DNA of 64,000 nt, taken from assembly GCF_024171895.1 (NCBI RefSeq), contig NZ_JAMTCQ010000011.1, positions 372,001 through 436,000 on the forward strand, written 5' to 3'. Below the pieces are notes generated by a model, which had not been told where the DNA came from, searched no databases, and was given only the letters and a program-made list of their open reading frames with translations. Each line of letters starts with the position of its first letter. Position 1 is the first letter of the stretch. Both the position numbers and the translations under genes were made by a program. This stretch comes from Prauserella halophila (GTDB taxonomy: Bacteria > Actinomycetota > Actinomycetes > Mycobacteriales > Pseudonocardiaceae). Shown here in pieces: positions 36,507 through 47,019 of this stretch.

Positions 36507-36955
36507 ACACCGACGAGTTCGCCCCGGATTTCACACTGCCCGACCAGAGCGCCACGCCCCGGTCGCTCACCGGCTTCCTCGAAACCGGTCCGGTTGTGCT
36601 GTTCTTCTATCCCGCAGCGATGACCCCCGGCTGCACGGCCGAGACGTGCCACTTCCGCGACCACGCGGCGGAGTTCGCCGAGGTCGGTGCACACCGGGTC
36701 GGTATCAGCCCGGATCCGGTGGACAAGCAGCAGAAGTTCGACACGACCCATGACGTGGGCTTTCCGCTGTTGTCCGACGCGGACGGCGCCGTCGCGCGGC
36801 AGTTCGGCGTGCGGCGGGCGTTCGTGCCGCTGGCCACCAAGCGGCACACGTTCGTCATCGGCACCGACCGCCGGGTGCTCGCGGTCGTCAAGAGTGAGCT
36901 GCGCATGGCGGTGCACGCGGAGCGCGCCCTGGACGTGCTGCGCCGCACGGCCTGA
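36503..36955 (+). CDS. bcp: peroxiredoxin, Bcp type
   Basis: A 150-residue thioredoxin-fold peroxidase. FYPAAMTPGCTAETCHFRDH holds the peroxidatic Cys and, five residues on, the second Cys of the atypical two-Cys Bcp group. FPLLSDADGAVARQFGV follows. ATG 36503 overlaps the preceding GGDEF/EAL stop codon by four bases (ATGA), an odd pairing that implies co-translation of a redox enzyme with a signalling protein. Confidence 0.9.
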   Translation: MNTDEFAPDFTLPDQSATPRSLTGFLETGPVVLFFYPAAMTPGCTAETCHFRDHAAEFAEVGAHRVGISPDPVDKQQKFDTTHDVGFPLLSDADGAVARQFGVRRAFVPLATKRHTFVIGTDRRVLAVVKSELRMAVHAERALDVLRRTA

Positions 36956-36993
36956 CCCGGCCGCCCGGCGGCTCCCCACTCCCCGCGTCCCGT

Positions 36994-37030
36994 CCCGGTG
37001 GCCCGCCCGCGCTCAGGGCGAGCCACCGGG
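36994..37030. terminator. hairpin terminator between convergent genes
   Basis: CCCGGTGGC (36994-37002) pairs with GCCACCGGG (37022-37030), with an inner CGCCC/GGGCG stem. It sits between the peroxiredoxin stop at 36955 and the LCP gene stop at 37035. Confidence 0.75.
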
Positions 37031-37034
37031 CGCG

Positions 37035-38276
37035 TCATTCGGTGATCGCATTCTCCGGCACGGGTGTGTCGTTGCGCAGCGCGTCGAGCAGCGCGGTCGA
37101 GCGCTGTTCGTCCCACTGCTCGGCCGAGGCCGACACCGTGGGCATCGTCGTACTGACCACCTCGTCGCTGGAGATGCCGCGCATGGCCCAGGCCAGAGCC
37201 ATCAGGTGGTGCAGGTGGTCCTCGTCGTCCATCGCCAGCGCATCCGGCGCCTCGGCCAGCAGCGGCACCACGGCGAAGGGGTTCAGCAGTGTGCCGGGGC
37301 TGGCCATCTGGCTGACCATCTCGCCGATGAACCGGCGCTGGTTGACCACCCGGTCCAGGTCCGAACGCGGCGTCGCCGGGCTGTAGCGCATACGGACGAA
37401 CCCGAGCGCCTGCGCACCGTCGAGCTCCTGCGTCCCCGCCGGGATGGTGATCCCGGTCTTCGGATCGTGCATCTCCTGCTCGATGTCCATCTCGACGCCG
37501 CCCATCGCGTCGACCATGCCCGCGAAGCCGCCGAAACCGATCTCCGCGTAGTGGTCGATACGCAGGTCGGTGGCCTGTTCGACCGTCTTCGCCAGCAGCG
37601 GGGCACCACCGAACGCGAACGCCGAGTTGATCTTCCCGGAGCCGTGACCGGGGATCTCCACGATCGAGTCCCGCGGCAGGCTCAACAGCGTCGGCTTCGT
37701 GTCGTTGTCCGGCAGGTGCGCGATCATCATCGTGTCGGTGCGGCTGCCGCCCGCGTCACCGGTGGACAACGTGTCCTTCTGATCCTGGTCGAGTCCCTCC
37801 CGCGAATCGGACCCCACGATCAGCCAGTTGGTGCCCTCCGCCGCGGCCGGCCTTCCCTCGTAGTCCTGGATCGCATCGATGCGGTTGATCGAGAACTCCA
37901 GATACAACCACACCCCGGCCAGCAACAACACGATCACCATCGCCAGCGCTCCGGCGACCCTGCCGAACGACCACCGGCGCTTGCGGCGCCCCTTCGGGCG
38001 CGGACGTTCCGGAGGCGGTTCCTCGGGCGGCGGGGCGATCCGGGTGTCCTGCTGCGGCGCCGCGCGCCTGGCCTGCTCGTTACCGGGTAACGGCATCATC
38101 TGGGCCCGCTGGTGGTCACGCGGCCCGCGCGGTCCCGGGCGGCCACCCTGCGGACCACCACCCTGAGGAGCACCCGGACGTCCGGGCCCACCGGGTCCTC
38201 CCGGTCCGCCCGGACCTCGCCGGTGCGGCGGCCGGCCCTCCGGCCGTCCCCCGCCGTACTGCCCGCCCTGCGTCAT
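37035..38276 (-). CDS. LytR-CpsA-Psr (LCP) family glycopolymer ligase
   Basis: A 413-residue membrane protein that transfers lipid-linked glycopolymers (arabinogalactan or teichoic acid type) to peptidoglycan. The first 100 residues are a Gly/Pro/Arg/Gln-rich cytoplasmic leader, followed by one TM helix (VAGALAMVIVLLLAGVWLYL). The LCP domain has NWLIVGSDSRE, GGSRTDTMMIAHLP, LLSLPRDSIVEIPGHG and KINSAFAFGG, with the conserved Arg and Asp residues that bind polyprenyl pyrophosphate; RSDLDRVVNQRRFI completes it. Single gene, terminator downstream. Confidence 0.9.
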   Translation of the reverse strand: MTQGGQYGGGRPEGRPPHRRGPGGPGGPGGPGRPGAPQGGGPQGGRPGPRGPRDHQRAQMMPLPGNEQARRAAPQQDTRIAPPPEEPPPERPRPKGRRKRRWSFGRVAGALAMVIVLLLAGVWLYLEFSINRIDAIQDYEGRPAAAEGTNWLIVGSDSREGLDQDQKDTLSTGDAGGSRTDTMMIAHLPDNDTKPTLLSLPRDSIVEIPGHGSGKINSAFAFGGAPLLAKTVEQATDLRIDHYAEIGFGGFAGMVDAMGGVEMDIEQEMHDPKTGITIPAGTQELDGAQALGFVRMRYSPATPRSDLDRVVNQRRFIGEMVSQMASPGTLLNPFAVVPLLAEAPDALAMDDEDHLHHLMALAWAMRGISSDEVVSTTMPTVSASAEQWDEQRSTALLDALRNDTPVPENAITE

Positions 38277-38413
38277 GCCCGTCTCCCGATCCGTCTCACT
38301 ACTGCTCCGCCCTCCGCGCCTGCACTCGATCCGTTCGCGGCACCGGGTCGGTTACGTGCGGGGTTGTTCGAGTGCTGGCACGGTCCCGGGAGTGCGGGCC
38401 CGTGACGTACCTC

Positions 38414-38467
38414 GTCCACTACACCGCACCTTGTCCACTACGCCGCACCCGGTCCACTACACCGCAC
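38414..38467. repeat. three tandem 16-bp repeats
   Basis: GTCCACTACACCGCAC appears at 38414, 38433 (one change) and 38452, with a 19-bp period, in the gap between the divergent-side LCP start and the hydrolase stop. It is non-coding as far as I can see. Confidence 0.7.
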
Positions 38468-38562
38468 ACCCACTACCGAAGACGCATGCGGCCCCGATCC
38501 GGTTGCACCACCCGCCGCCGCACCTGTGGCCCGCAGCTGGTTCAACCGCTGGTCACGGTACG

Positions 38563-39357
38563 TCACAGGGTGATCGACAAGTGTGTGGGAGCAGGCTCAC
38601 ACCACGCGTCGTCGAGATCGGCAACCCGCGGTCCGGCCGGTAGCTCCAGTCCGCGCGCCGTCGTGTCCAGCACCAGCCGTCGCCACACCCCCGGCCTGCG
38701 CAGCATCGCGTGCCGCTCGCCGGTGAGCTCCACCCGGGCGAGATGGCCCGCGACGGCCACAGCGCGCTCGGCGTAACCGCGGGACGCGGCCGGGCTGGTG
38801 CGCTCGTCGGCCGTGCCGTGCGCGAGGAGCACCCTGCGTCCGCGGACCGGCTCCACCGGGTCGCCGTCGGGCGTCCACGGTGCGAGCGCGCACACCGCGC
38901 GGACGGCGTCGTCGTCGGCGACGGTCAGCGCGACCCGGCCTCCCATCGAATGCCCGGTCAGCGTCACGGGGACGCCCGGATGCTCGCTCCGGATGCGCGC
39001 CAGTGCCCGGCGCGCATCGACGACCGGGTCGTACGCCGGTCCGTTCCAGCCCCGGACACGATTGCGCAGCAGGTAGACATCCACCCCGTGCGGTCCGTAG
39101 GCGGCCGCCAGGGCGCGGGCGAACGGCACCATCCGCAGGTACGCGAGGTGCCACGGCCGCACCGGCTCCGTGCCGTGCTCGGCGCCGCCGTGCAGGACGA
39201 GCGCCACACCCCGGGTGGTGCCGCGGCCTCGCCGCACCGTGAGCGCCGGTGCCGCCGCGCCGGCCGCGCCCGGTTCACCCGTCATGCCCTCACCGCCACT
39301 GCCGCCGTCCGCACCCGAACCCTCCTCACCTGAGCCGCACGTACCCGAGCCGGTCAC
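38563..39357 (-). CDS. alpha/beta hydrolase
   Basis: A 264-residue hydrolase with a 40-residue Gly/Ser-rich leader. ALVLHGGAEHG is the oxyanion region, TGHSMGGRVALT holds the nucleophile serine, LLAHGTADERTSP the acidic residue, and ERHAMLRRP the catalytic histidine. GTG 39357 overlaps the stop of the ABC transporter gene (GTGA); an internal ATG at 39285 would remove the leader and is also plausible. Coupling to a drug-type ABC exporter is the main hint to its role. Confidence 0.82.
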   Translation of the reverse strand: MTGSGTCGSGEEGSGADGGSGGEGMTGEPGAAGAAAPALTVRRGRGTTRGVALVLHGGAEHGTEPVRPWHLAYLRMVPFARALAAAYGPHGVDVYLLRNRVRGWNGPAYDPVVDARRALARIRSEHPGVPVTLTGHSMGGRVALTVADDDAVRAVCALAPWTPDGDPVEPVRGRRVLLAHGTADERTSPAASRGYAERAVAVAGHLARVELTGERHAMLRRPGVWRRLVLDTTARGLELPAGPRVADLDDAWCEPAPTHLSITL

Positions 39358-41273
39358 GCCACGACCGGTTCGTCGCCGGCCGGTTCGGTGTCATCGCCTG
39401 CCGGTTCGGTCTCACCGTCCTGGCCGTCGCGGAACTGTGTCCGGTACAGCTGCGCGTACCGGCCGTCGGCCGCGAGCAGCTCGTCGTGGGTTCCCTGCTC
39501 GACGACGCGGCCCTCGTCGACGACACAGATGCGGTCGGCCGCGCGGATCGTGGACAGCCGGTGCGCGATCACGAGGGAGGTACGTCCGGCGAGAGCCTCG
39601 CCGAGCGCCTCCGACACCGCGACCTCGGATTCGGAATCCAGGTGCGCCGTCGCCTCGTCGAGTACGACCACGCGCGGCTGTGCCAACAGCAACCGGGCGA
39701 TCGTCAGCCGCTGCCGTTCGCCTCCCGAGAGCCGGTAGCCACGCTCACCCACCACCGTGTCCAGGCCGTCCGGCAGCGAGTGCACCAGCTCGGTGAGCCG
39801 GGCGCGGCCGAGTGCGTGCCAGATGTCGGCGTCGGCGCCTCCGGGGCGCACATACGACAGGTTGGCGCGGATCGTGTCGTGGAACAGGTGCCCGTCCTGC
39901 GTCACGACACCGACGGACGATTTGAGCGTGTCGAAACTCAGATCACGCACGTCGACGCCGGAGAGCCGGACCGTGCCGGCGTCGACGTCGTAGAGCCGCG
40001 GCACGAGGCTCGCGATCGTCGACTTGCCCGCGCCGGACGAGCCGACCAGCGCAACCATCTCGCCCGCCCCGGCGCGGAAGCTCACGCCGTGCAGCACGTC
40101 CTCGCCACCGCGGTGGTCCAGAGCGGCCACGTCCTCGAGCGAGGCCAGCGAGTACGAGTCCGGCGACGGGTAGGCGAATCGCACCCCGTCGAACTCGACG
40201 GACACGGCACCGGTGGGCAGTTCCCGCGGCTGCTGCTTCTCGGTAATCATCGGGTCGAGGTCGAGCACCTCGAAGATGCGCTCGAACGACACGAGGGCGG
40301 TCATCACGTCGACGCGCACGTTGGCCAGCGCCGTCAGCGGCGTGTACAGCCGGGTGAGCAGCAGCGCGAGCGACACGACCGTGCCCGCGGCCAGTTGCCC
40401 GTCGAGTGCGAGCCAGCCGCCCAGGCCGTAGACCAGCGCGAGCGCCAGCGCCGAGACGAGCGTGAGCGTGGTCATGAACCAGCGGGTCAGCATCGCGGTG
40501 CGCACTCCGAGGTCGCGCACCCGTCCCGCCCGCTCGGCGAATTCACCCGCCTCCTCGCGCGGCCTGCCGAACAGTTTGACCAGCGTCGCACCGGGTGCCG
40601 AGAACCGTTCGGTCATCTGCGTCGTCATCGACGCGTTCTGTTCCGCCGACTCGCGCTGCAGCTCCGCCATCCGCCGGGCGATGCGACGCGCGGGGATCAC
40701 GAAGATCGGCAGCAGCACCAGTGCCAGCAGCGTCACCTGCCAGGAGAGCGTGACCATCACGGCCACCGACAGCACCAGCTGGATCACGTTCGTCACCAGC
40801 CCCGACAACGTCGCGGTGAAGGTGCGCTGGGCGCCGATGACGTCGTTGTTGAGCCTGCTGACCAGCGCGCCGGTGCGGGTCCGGGTGAAGAACGCGATCG
40901 GCATGCGCTGGACGTGCTCGAACACGGCACGGCGCAGGTCGAAGATCAGCCCCTCGCCGATGTGGGCCGACTGCCAGCGTTCCGCGAGCCCGACGGCGGC
41001 ATCGGCGACGGCGAGACCCGCGATCGCGAGTGCCAGCCAGACCACGGCGCTCACGGCGCCGTCCCCGACGATCTGGTCGACCACCCGTCCGGCCAACAGC
41101 GGCGTCGACACCGCGATGACCGCGGCGACGACCGTCAGCCCGAGGAAGACCCCCAGGCGTCGCCAGTGCGGCCGGGCGAACGCGGCGACCCGCCGCAGAG
41201 TTCCTGTCTGCAGGCCTTTCGGGGCGTCCGCCGCGCGCATCGCACCGTTCATCAGCGACCAGCTGCCGTCCAT
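39354..41273 (-). CDS. ABC exporter half-transporter (TMD-NBD fusion)
   Basis: A 639-residue type IV ABC exporter. The N-terminal half has six TM helices (first pair around PHWRRLGVFLGLTVVAAVIA and LAGRVVDQIVGDG). The nucleotide-binding half has Walker A GSSGAGKST, a Q-loop, signature LSGGERQRLT, Walker B VVVLDEATAHLD and the H-loop IAHRLS. ATG 41273 has GGAG about eight bases upstream. As a half-transporter it must dimerise. The substrate is unknown; multidrug or lipid export is usual for this class. The alpha/beta hydrolase gene overlaps its end. Confidence 0.9.
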   Translation of the reverse strand: MDGSWSLMNGAMRAADAPKGLQTGTLRRVAAFARPHWRRLGVFLGLTVVAAVIAVSTPLLAGRVVDQIVGDGAVSAVVWLALAIAGLAVADAAVGLAERWQSAHIGEGLIFDLRRAVFEHVQRMPIAFFTRTRTGALVSRLNNDVIGAQRTFTATLSGLVTNVIQLVLSVAVMVTLSWQVTLLALVLLPIFVIPARRIARRMAELQRESAEQNASMTTQMTERFSAPGATLVKLFGRPREEAGEFAERAGRVRDLGVRTAMLTRWFMTTLTLVSALALALVYGLGGWLALDGQLAAGTVVSLALLLTRLYTPLTALANVRVDVMTALVSFERIFEVLDLDPMITEKQQPRELPTGAVSVEFDGVRFAYPSPDSYSLASLEDVAALDHRGGEDVLHGVSFRAGAGEMVALVGSSGAGKSTIASLVPRLYDVDAGTVRLSGVDVRDLSFDTLKSSVGVVTQDGHLFHDTIRANLSYVRPGGADADIWHALGRARLTELVHSLPDGLDTVVGERGYRLSGGERQRLTIARLLLAQPRVVVLDEATAHLDSESEVAVSEALGEALAGRTSLVIAHRLSTIRAADRICVVDEGRVVEQGTHDELLAADGRYAQLYRTQFRDGQDGETEPAGDDTEPAGDEPVVA

Positions 41274-41443
41274 CACCGCGTCTCCGTCCGCCTTTCCCGT
41301 CTGCACCAATGCTCGACATTAATCGAACTATGGTCGGCATATGTCCTGCACAACACCACCGGGAACATGATCCTTCCCGATTCCCGACCCGAATTCCCGG
41401 CTGCCTCACCGGCGCTGTGACCTGTCACCTAACCTGACACGCT

Positions 41444-42811
41444 ATGGGCAGCCGCCGCGCCGGGGACTGGATACGCGTGAGCTGGGACGAGGGACCGTCC
41501 GGCCGTCCGCTGCGGCTCGACCTCGTGCTCTACGCGCTGTGCATCGGCTACGCCCTCGCCCTGGCGCTCACCGACAAGCACTACGGCTTCCGCGTATGGG
41601 CGGGCTTCGCCGTCGCCGCCTACGGGCTGGCCCTCGCCCACACCCTGTGGCTGCGGCTGTCCCCGCGCACGACCGGACGGTGGGCCTCCCGGTGGACCGG
41701 CGTCGGTCTCATCGGCGTCGTCGGCATGCTCGCACCGCTCGGCACCCTCCTGGTCCGACGGCTCTCCGGCGGAGACTGGACTCCCGATCCCGGCCGCTGG
41801 GCGGCCCAGCCCGAGGTGTGGGTGATCGAACGTTCCGCCGAGCTGCTGACCACGACAGGTACGCCGTACGTCGACGTGACGGCACTCGGCCGCCCGCCCG
41901 TCGTCGACGACTACACGCCCTACGGCCCGGTGATGCCGCTGTTCGGGCTGCCGCGGGCGTGGTTCGGCGGCAGCCCGGCCGGGGATCTGCTCACCGACGC
42001 CCGGCTGCTGTTCGCGCTCACCGCCGTGGCGTGCGCCTGGGGAGCCTGGCGACTGCTCGGCCGCCCGCGCGTCCCCGTCCGTGCGGCACAGCTCGCCGCG
42101 GTGTTTCCGCTGACGGCGCTGACGTGGGCCACGGCAGGTCCGGACCTGGCCGTCGCGGGCCTGCTGATCCTGGGCACGACGCTTGCCGCGGTCGACCGGC
42201 CGTTGTGGGCCGCCGGGGTCCTGGCACTGGTCACCAGCGCGAAGCTGATCGTGCTCCCCGCCGCCGTCGTCGTCGGCACCCTCGTGTGCGCGCGTCTGGG
42301 CGCGGGCACACTCGTCCGGTTCTGCTGTGTGTTCGCGGGCACCTGCGCCGCCGTGCACCTCCCGGCCCTGCTTGTCGCCCCACGGGACATGATCGAGCAC
42401 GTCCTGAAATTCCCGGCCGGACTCGGAGCCGTCACATCACCGGCGGCGAGCCCACTGCCGGGGCATCTCATCGCCGCGACCGGCAGTGCGGGCACCGTGA
42501 TCGCGTTCGTCCTGCTCGGCCTCGCCGCCGTCGCGATGACCGCCTGGCTGCTCGTCCGCCCGCCTGCCGACGGCGCGGACGCCCTGCTCCGCATCGCCGC
42601 CGGACTCGGCGCGTTCACACTGCTCACGCCTGCGACGCGATTCGGGTACCTCGTGTATCCGGCCGTACTGCTCGGCGCGATGCTGTGCCTACGCGATTCC
42701 ACCGGCCTACGCGATTCCACCGGTCGACCCGGCTCCGCGCGTCCGACCCGGCTCCGCGCGTCCGCAGGAACATCCGGCCGGCACCTCCGCGCAGGACGAC
42801 GACCAGGGTGA
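41444..42811 (+). CDS. polytopic membrane protein, GT87/mannosyltransferase-like
   Basis: A 455-residue protein with about ten TM helices (LYALCIGYALALALTDKHYG, then regular helices to residue 410). VVDDYTPYGPVMPLFGLP after the first helices resembles the external loop with acidic residues of C-type, polyprenyl-phosphate-dependent mannosyltransferases such as PimE. The call is by layout and is tentative. The last 45 residues are Arg/Ser/Gly rich and encoded by two tandem duplications (42688-42762), so the C-terminus may be an artefact of repeat expansion. Confidence 0.6.
   Translation: MGSRRAGDWIRVSWDEGPSGRPLRLDLVLYALCIGYALALALTDKHYGFRVWAGFAVAAYGLALAHTLWLRLSPRTTGRWASRWTGVGLIGVVGMLAPLGTLLVRRLSGGDWTPDPGRWAAQPEVWVIERSAELLTTTGTPYVDVTALGRPPVVDDYTPYGPVMPLFGLPRAWFGGSPAGDLLTDARLLFALTAVACAWGAWRLLGRPRVPVRAAQLAAVFPLTALTWATAGPDLAVAGLLILGTTLAAVDRPLWAAGVLALVTSAKLIVLPAAVVVGTLVCARLGAGTLVRFCCVFAGTCAAVHLPALLVAPRDMIEHVLKFPAGLGAVTSPAASPLPGHLIAATGSAGTVIAFVLLGLAAVAMTAWLLVRPPADGADALLRIAAGLGAFTLLTPATRFGYLVYPAVLLGAMLCLRDSTGLRDSTGRPGSARPTRLRASAGTSGRHLRAGRRPG
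42688..42762 (+). repeat. two direct duplications at the 3' end of the membrane-protein gene
   Basis: CCTACGCGATTCCACCGG is present twice in tandem (18 bp, exact but for flanks), directly followed by a different 19-bp unit CGACCCGGCTCCGCGCGTC, also twice. They encode LRDSTG LRDSTG and an Arg/Ser tail. Confidence 0.8.
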
Positions 42812-42856
42812 GGGCGACGAGGCGCGGAGGTCTGCTACGCCTACTTCGTGACGTGT

Positions 42857-43066
42857 CTACTTCTTCTTGACGCGCGTGGCGCCGCCACGACCCCGAAGCT
42901 GCACACCGGACTCCGACAGCACGCGGTGCACGAACCCGTAGGACCGGCCGGTCGATTCGGCCAGTGAACGGATGCTCGCGCCCTTCTCGTACTTCTTCTT
43001 CAGGTCGGCGGCGAGCTTGTCACGCGTGTTTCCGGTGATACGCGCGCCCTTCTTGAGGTCAACCAC
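42857..43066 (-). CDS. small helix-turn-helix DNA-binding protein
   Basis: A 69-residue basic protein: GARITGNTRDKLAADLKKKY, then KGASIRSLAESTGRSYGFVH and RVLSESGVQLRGRGG, ending in Lys residues. The middle is a clear helix-turn-helix with recognition helix RSYGFVHRVL. This short protein is widespread in actinobacteria and its role is not established; nucleoid or regulatory function is plausible. GTG 43066 is preceded by AAGGTGG. The nearest neighbour downstream is the membrane protein on the other strand. Confidence 0.8.
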   Translation of the reverse strand: MVDLKKGARITGNTRDKLAADLKKKYEKGASIRSLAESTGRSYGFVHRVLSESGVQLRGRGGATRVKKK

Positions 43067-43310
43067 GTCGATCCACCTTCCGCCTGTTCGTGTTCTGGGC
43101 CACATTCGACCCCTGTGGTCGTAATGATCGAACACGTACGGCCGGAATGCCAGACGAGAACGGCAAAACCCGGGACACGCGAGAAAATGTTGCGCCGATC
43201 CGGTATTTGTGCACGTCAACTAACGACCGGCAGGCGTTGTGACCACCCGTCAACGACGAGCCGCCGACCACGAAATCCGGCCGGGAACGGCCGCCGGCCG
43301 GCGAATGTCG

Positions 43311-44939
<1,629 letters not shown>

Positions 44940-45100
44940 AGGAACTCCGTGGCGTCGGTTCGGAAGGTGGAGACGTCCGTGCATGCCGCTGCGCGTGCGG
45001 CGCGCACACGGGGCGCAGGCGCACGGGCACGGCGCGAGGGTTACTCCAGCAGAACGACCACGGCCCCGAGTGTACGGGGCGCCCGCAACGGGGTTCCGGC

Positions 45101-45235
45101 CCCGGTGACCACGGTCACCGAGGCGAGGTCACCGGGGCGAGGCCACCGGGGAACGAGGTCACCGGGGCGAGGCCTCCGGCGACGAGGCCACCGGGGCGAG
45201 GCCAGACGACGTCACCGGGGCGAGGTCACCGGAGG
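45101..45235. repeat. imperfect tandem repeats of CGAGGTCACCGGGG
   Basis: About nine diverged copies of a 12-15 bp unit (GAGGTCACCGGGGC / GAGGCCACCGGGGC) fill the space between the ABC-F gene and the end of the acVLRF1 gene. Spacing is irregular and units abut, so this is not a CRISPR array. Confidence 0.75.
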
Positions 45236-45927
45236 ACGACCTCGACGGCCCGCCCGCGGCGCGCGGCCTCGTCGAGCACGGCCCGGCGGGGTTCGGCCAC
45301 GTCGAGCACGCGAGGCGAGGCGAGTGCGAACACCGGCTGCAGGCGCGGATCGTCGCGCAGTTCGTCGAGGGCCGCGCGGTCGCCACCGAGCACCACACCG
45401 TCCAATTCGGACGCGGCCGCGGCGAGGACGTCCGTGGCATCGTCGGCCGCTGCCCGCAGCGCCTGCCGGGCCTGGCCGTCCCTGCGCCGGGCGAAGCGCT
45501 GCTGGGACCATCCGCCCGCGGCGTTGCGGCCGTGCACGAGGTGCCGGTCGGTGCGGGAGACGACCACGTCCGACCCTTCGGCGATGCCGACGCTGTGCGC
45601 GCCGAGCCGGACCAGCAGCAGTCCGATCCGCCGTGGGACCCGCACGTGCTCGACGAGTGCGGCCACGTCGAGGCCCTCGCTGTCGCCGAAACCGCCGCTG
45701 TCGCCGTAGCCGCCGCTGTCGCCGTAGCCGGGGTCCAGCGGCGGGAACGGCACGTCGACGGTGGCCGTGGTTCCGTCTCCCGCGGTCACGACCACCTGCG
45801 TCGGTGTCACGCGGGTCGATGCGGCACCGCCGTTCCGGTCGGCGAACCGGTCGAACCAGCCGGCGAGACGTTCGGGCTCCACCTCGACGGCCTTACCGCC
45901 ACCGCTGACCTGCCGCACGCGTGCCAT
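45226..45927 (-). CDS. acVLRF1 family peptidyl-tRNA hydrolase (Vms1/eRF1-like)
   Basis: A 233-residue member of the actinobacterial Vms1-like release factor group. HLVHGRNAAGGWSQQRFARR contains the GGxSQxR loop, equivalent to the GGQ of eRF1 with the glutamine that drives peptidyl-tRNA hydrolysis. The family is proposed to free nascent chains on stalled large subunits. A Gly/Asp/Ser/Tyr repeat (YGDSGG units, residues 80-95) interrupts the N-terminal domain. ATG 45927 is used because VRQVSGGGKAVEVEPERLAG starts the conserved part. The ABC-F gene is next downstream, suggesting a ribosome-quality pair. Confidence 0.85.
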   Translation of the reverse strand: MARVRQVSGGGKAVEVEPERLAGWFDRFADRNGGAASTRVTPTQVVVTAGDGTTATVDVPFPPLDPGYGDSGGYGDSGGFGDSEGLDVAALVEHVRVPRRIGLLLVRLGAHSVGIAEGSDVVVSRTDRHLVHGRNAAGGWSQQRFARRRDGQARQALRAAADDATDVLAAAASELDGVVLGGDRAALDELRDDPRLQPVFALASPRVLDVAEPRRAVLDEAARRGRAVEVVLR

Positions 45928-46470
45928 GGCGTCACCGTATGCCGCCGTGCCCGGCGTCGCGTGCCGAGGCACCGCGCGGCTGCCCTGGCGTCGGTCGCTT
46001 ACCCTGGCATCGGTCGTCTGGCGTGGCGCCCATCGTCTCGCGTGGCGTCACGGTCGCCCTGCTGCTCGGCCATGCCGTGACCCGCGCGGCTCGGTCGGTT
46101 CTTCAGTGACGGGCTTTTCGGCGCGCAGGTTTTAGTGCGCCGGTTTTGGCGCACGGGTTTTGGCGAGGTGCGATTCTCGGAATCGATCCAATCCCGGGGT
46201 TTCGCCTCGCCGGCGGGGGGGGGGAGTGTCAGCGATCTGGTGGGTGGTGGGATCCAGGCGATGCGTCACGTCCTGCCGTCGACCTCAACTGACTCCCGGG
46301 TCGTACAGCGGACCGCAACGTGAGCGAACTCAGCCGAAGTGGTGTCGGTGGTCGTAGTCCCAGCCGCGACCGCGTCGTGGCTGGGACTACGACACCCCGC
46401 GGCCAACGGTCAACGGCGTCATAGGTGGTGCGGTCGTACCCAACGGGCGGCCCGCACTCGGTAGCGGCGT
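45928..46470. other. 540-bp non-coding border of the accessory island
   Basis: No gene is supported. It contains a GTGCGCC-GGTTTT-GGCGCAC hairpin (46135-46154), repeated TTTTGGCG-type words, a run of ten G (about 46208-46217), and a perfect 15-bp inverted repeat, 46351-46365 with 46379-46393 around a 13-nt loop. Housekeeping genes lie to the left, and toxin-island and IS material to the right. Confidence 0.55.
46351..46393. terminator. 15-bp perfect hairpin
   Basis: GTCGTAGTCCCAGCC pairs with GGCTGGGACTACGAC over a 13-nt loop. It may be a terminator or a relic of a mobile-element end. It marks the island border 78 bp before the IS3 relic. Confidence 0.5.
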
Positions 46471-46872
46471 TCCGATCGCGGTGCGCAATACACCGCGTCG
46501 GATTTTGCCCGCTACTGCGAGAAGAACCGGGTCACCACCAGCCTGGGTAGCACCGGCGTGTGCTGGGACAACGCCGCCGCCGAGTCGTTCTTCGCGAGCC
46601 TGAAAAACGAGTGCTATCACCGCCGCCGGCACGAGACCCGGGCCCGGGCGCGATTCACCGTCGCCGAGTACATCGAAGTCTTCTACAACCGCAGACGGCT
46701 GCACAGCAGCCTCGGCTACCGACCCCAGCCGAAGCCCTACAAGCCCACCACACCCCCGCAACAGCAGCGGCCTAATCAGCAGAAACCAGAGGAACTGTCC
46801 AAAATCTTTGACACAGCTCACTCCTTCTTATCATTCATGGAATTGACCTCAGCTCGATCTGACCAGATCTAA
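46471..46872 (+). pseudogene. IS3 family transposase (OrfB), C-terminal fragment
   Basis: The frame begins in mid-domain with SDRGAQYTASDFARYCEKNR and continues with VCWDNAAAESFFASLKNECY (DDE integrase core, second Asp region and Glu) and FYNRRRLHSSLGYRPQPKPY. The N-terminal half and orfA are missing. The terminal inverted repeat seems to be at 46794-46822 (ACTGTCCAAAATCTTTGACA), and the frame runs through it to a stop outside the element. Upstream bases do not continue the transposase in any frame. Confidence 0.85.
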
Positions 46873-46884
46873 TCGCATCTCGCA

Positions 46885-47019
46885 GTGGCCGTGCTGCGAC
46901 TCAAGCTCGAAGCCGTCGACCAGTTCACCCCCGAAGAACAACAACACGTCGCCGCCCTCCTCGAAGGCGCCCTCCCACGCCACCACGCCCACCAAGCCAT
47001 CACCAGCCAAGCAAGCTGA
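46885..47019 (+). pseudogene. XRE family regulator, C-terminal fragment
   Basis: A 44-codon remnant: VLRLKLEAVDQFTPEEQQHV followed by AALLEGALPRHHAHQA. This is the C-terminal helix region of short actinobacterial Cro/CI-type regulators. The helix-turn-helix half is absent; the IS3 relic ends 60 bp before. A second relic of a similar gene is at 49762-49947. Confidence 0.6.

Noticed and set aside
41310-41345. AT-rich near-palindrome upstream of the ABC exporter as a MarR-type operator
   Set aside because: The arms around ATTAATCGA do not pair well enough and no regulator gene is adjacent.
45101-45235. Possible CRISPR array
   Set aside because: Units are 12-15 bp, imperfect and abutting, without unique spacers of constant length, and no cas genes are present. 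The same applies to the repeats at 10431 and 12745.
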